Of a DNA stretch of 5,784 bases, positions 4,684-5,784 are shown piece by piece; positions within the stretch are counted from its first letter, which is position 1, and every line of letters begins with the position of its first letter. Made by a program: the position numbers and the translations under genes. Source of the DNA: Oscillospiraceae bacterium (lineage in GTDB: Bacteria > Bacillota_A > Clostridia > Oscillospirales > Oscillospiraceae). The notes under the pieces are model-generated. The model made no database searches. It was not told the origin of the DNA and was given only the letters and a program-made list of their open reading frames with translations. The stretch spans positions 1 to 5,784 of the forward strand of contig JAFTBL010000109.1 of assembly GCA_017455225.1 (NCBI GenBank), in the 5' to 3' direction.

Positions 4684-5724
4684 GTGAGCATAGACTACGG
4701 CAGCGATATTTACGAAGAGCCGATCGTCGCCAAGACCTTCCTGCCGGAGGACGGCAACGAGAACTCTCTGCGCCCCCGGACGCTGAAGGAGTATATCGGG
4801 CAGGAAAAGGCAAAGGAGAACCTCTCCATCTTCATCGAGGCGGCACGCAAGCGCACGGAGTCGCTGGATCACGTGCTGCTCCACGGCCCCCCCGGTCTGG
4901 GCAAGACCACGCTGGCGGGCATTATTGCCCAGGAAATGGGCGTGAACATCCGCATCACCTCCGGGCCGGCCATTGAAAAGCCCGGCGATCTGGCGGCGCT
5001 TTTGACCAATCTGAGTGAAAACGACATCCTCTTCGTGGATGAGATCCACCGGCTGAACAGAGCGGTGGAGGAGATCCTCTATCCCGCCATGGAGGATTAC
5101 GCCATTGACATCATCATCGGCAAGGGGCCTTCTGCCAACTCCATCCGGCTGGATCTGCCCCATTTCACGCTGATCGGCGCCACCACCCGCGCCGGCTCGC
5201 TGTCCGCGCCGCTGCGGGACCGCTTCGGCGTGACGCTGCGGCTGGAGCTGTACACCCCGGAGGAGCTGAGCCGGATCGTCCACCGCAGCGCCGGCATATT
5301 GAACGTTCCCATTGAAGACGCCGGCGCCATGGAGATCGCCCGGCGCTCCCGGGGCACGCCCCGGATCGCCAACCGGATGCTGCGCCGTGTGCGGGACTAC
5401 GCGCAGGTGCGCTCCGACGGCGTGATCACGCGGGATGTAGCGGACGCGGCGCTGCAGGCGCTGGAGATCGACTATCTGGGGCTCGACCCCATCGACCGCC
5501 GGATGCTGCGCGCCATCATTGAAAACTACGGCGGCGGACCGGTGGGTCTTGAAACGCTGGCCGCCACCATCGGCGAAGAATCCGTCACGCTGGAGGACGT
5601 ATACGAGCCCTACCTAATGCAGATCGGCTTCCTCACCCGCACGCCCCGCGGGCGCTGCGTGACGCGCAAGGCATATGAGCACCTGCACATCGATTATTTA
5701 GGCCAGGAGCAGCTGGAATTATAA
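4684..5724 (+). CDS. ruvB: Holliday junction branch migration ATPase RuvB
   Basis: RuvB is the AAA+ hexameric motor that pumps DNA through the RuvA-bound junction. The 346-residue protein is full length. The N-terminal block [19 protein letters not shown] is typical. Walker A is GPPGLGKTT (68-76, Lys74) and Walker B is [10 protein letters not shown] (115-124, Asp119-Glu120). Sensor 1 is [10 protein letters not shown] (164-173), the arginine finger is Arg180 in PLRDRFG, and sensor 2 is RGTPRIANR (223-231). The C-terminal winged-helix domain runs from about 265 ([11 protein letters not shown]) with the [11 protein letters not shown] turn. The start is GTG at 4684, six bases after AAGGAGGG (4670-4677), which overlaps the ruvA stop codon. 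The gap to ruvA is 12 bases, so the genes are co-transcribed and probably coupled. Confidence 0.98.
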   Translation: MSIDYGSDIYEEPIVAKTFLPEDGNENSLRPRTLKEYIGQEKAKENLSIFIEAARKRTESLDHVLLHGPPGLGKTTLAGIIAQEMGVNIRITSGPAIEKPGDLAALLTNLSENDILFVDEIHRLNRAVEEILYPAMEDYAIDIIIGKGPSANSIRLDLPHFTLIGATTRAGSLSAPLRDRFGVTLRLELYTPEELSRIVHRSAGILNVPIEDAGAMEIARRSRGTPRIANRMLRRVRDYAQVRSDGVITRDVADAALQALEIDYLGLDPIDRRMLRAIIENYGGGPVGLETLAATIGEESVTLEDVYEPYLMQIGFLTRTPRGRCVTRKAYEHLHIDYLGQEQLEL

Positions 5725-5745
5725 GAAAGTGAGATCGCAGCTTCT

Positions 5746-5784
5746 ATGGGAAAACTCTTTGGAACAGACGGTATCCGCGGCGTC
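5746..5784 (+). CDS. glmM: Phosphoglucosamine mutase, first 13 codons
   Basis: The window ends inside this gene. The 13 visible residues, MGKLFGTDGIRGV, are the standard N-terminus of GlmM, which turns glucosamine-6-phosphate into glucosamine-1-phosphate for UDP-GlcNAc and cell wall synthesis. The catalytic serine region lies beyond the window. The FGTDG(I/V)RG motif also starts some related phosphohexomutases, so the assignment is strong but not certain. It follows ruvB by 21 bases without terminator or promoter, pointing to the same transcript. The ribosome binding site is weak: GAAAGTGAG at 5725-5733, twelve bases from the ATG. Confidence 0.88.
   Translation, partial: MGKLFGTDGIRGV

Noticed and set aside
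4183..5283. Long open frame on the minus strand (366 codons) across ruvA and ruvB
   Set aside because: It lies opposite two unmistakable genes, has a Gln/His/Arg/Gly-rich composition typical of antisense frames in GC-rich DNA, and shows no known domain.

Overview
The window comes from a GC-rich, endospore-forming member of the Firmicutes. A Clostridia of the Oscillospiraceae type fits best. The reasons are a SpoIIM-like sporulation gene next to xerD, the tgt-yajC-TIGR04086 run known from Firmicutes, purine-rich ribosome binding sites, TTG and GTG starts, and a strong G/C bias at third codon positions. The family assignment is inference from the protein sequences and gene order. All confident genes lie on the + strand.

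Region 1 (1-1596) holds the 3' part of tgt (queuosine tRNA modification), then yajC (Sec translocase accessory protein) behind its own clear sigma-A promoter, then a four-helix membrane protein of the TIGR04086/DUF3792 family. An intrinsic terminator sits between yajC and the membrane protein gene, and its 3' arm is also the Shine-Dalgarno of that gene.

Region 2 (1597-1954) is a 358-base stretch without a convincing protein gene. It contains a hairpin, a clear rho-independent terminator, an AT-rich cluster of TTACAT/ATGTAA repeats and promoter-like boxes. One box is an exact CATACAAT, the -10 element of the mother-cell sporulation factor sigma-E, just upstream of spoIIM. The left part could encode a small RNA of about 140 nt, which is only a hypothesis.

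Region 3 (1955-3504) is a two-gene unit: spoIIM (engulfment) and xerD (tyrosine recombinase for chromosome dimer resolution), closed by a strong terminator whose A-tract includes the xerD stop codon.

Region 4 (3506-5784) is ruvC-ruvA-ruvB followed by the first 13 codons of glmM, driven by a strong extended -10 promoter. RuvA and RuvB drive branch migration of Holliday junctions and RuvC cuts them. The genes are tightly spaced (1, 12 and 21 bases), so glmM (amino-sugar synthesis for the cell wall) is probably co-transcribed with the repair genes.

The coding content is ordinary core-genome material. I see no phage, insertion sequence, CRISPR array, tRNA or rRNA, and no obvious new multi-gene system. 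The points worth a second look are regulatory: the terminator/RBS overlap at 1119-1167, the 1597-1954 intergenic region, and the sporulation-type promoter ahead of spoIIM-xerD.
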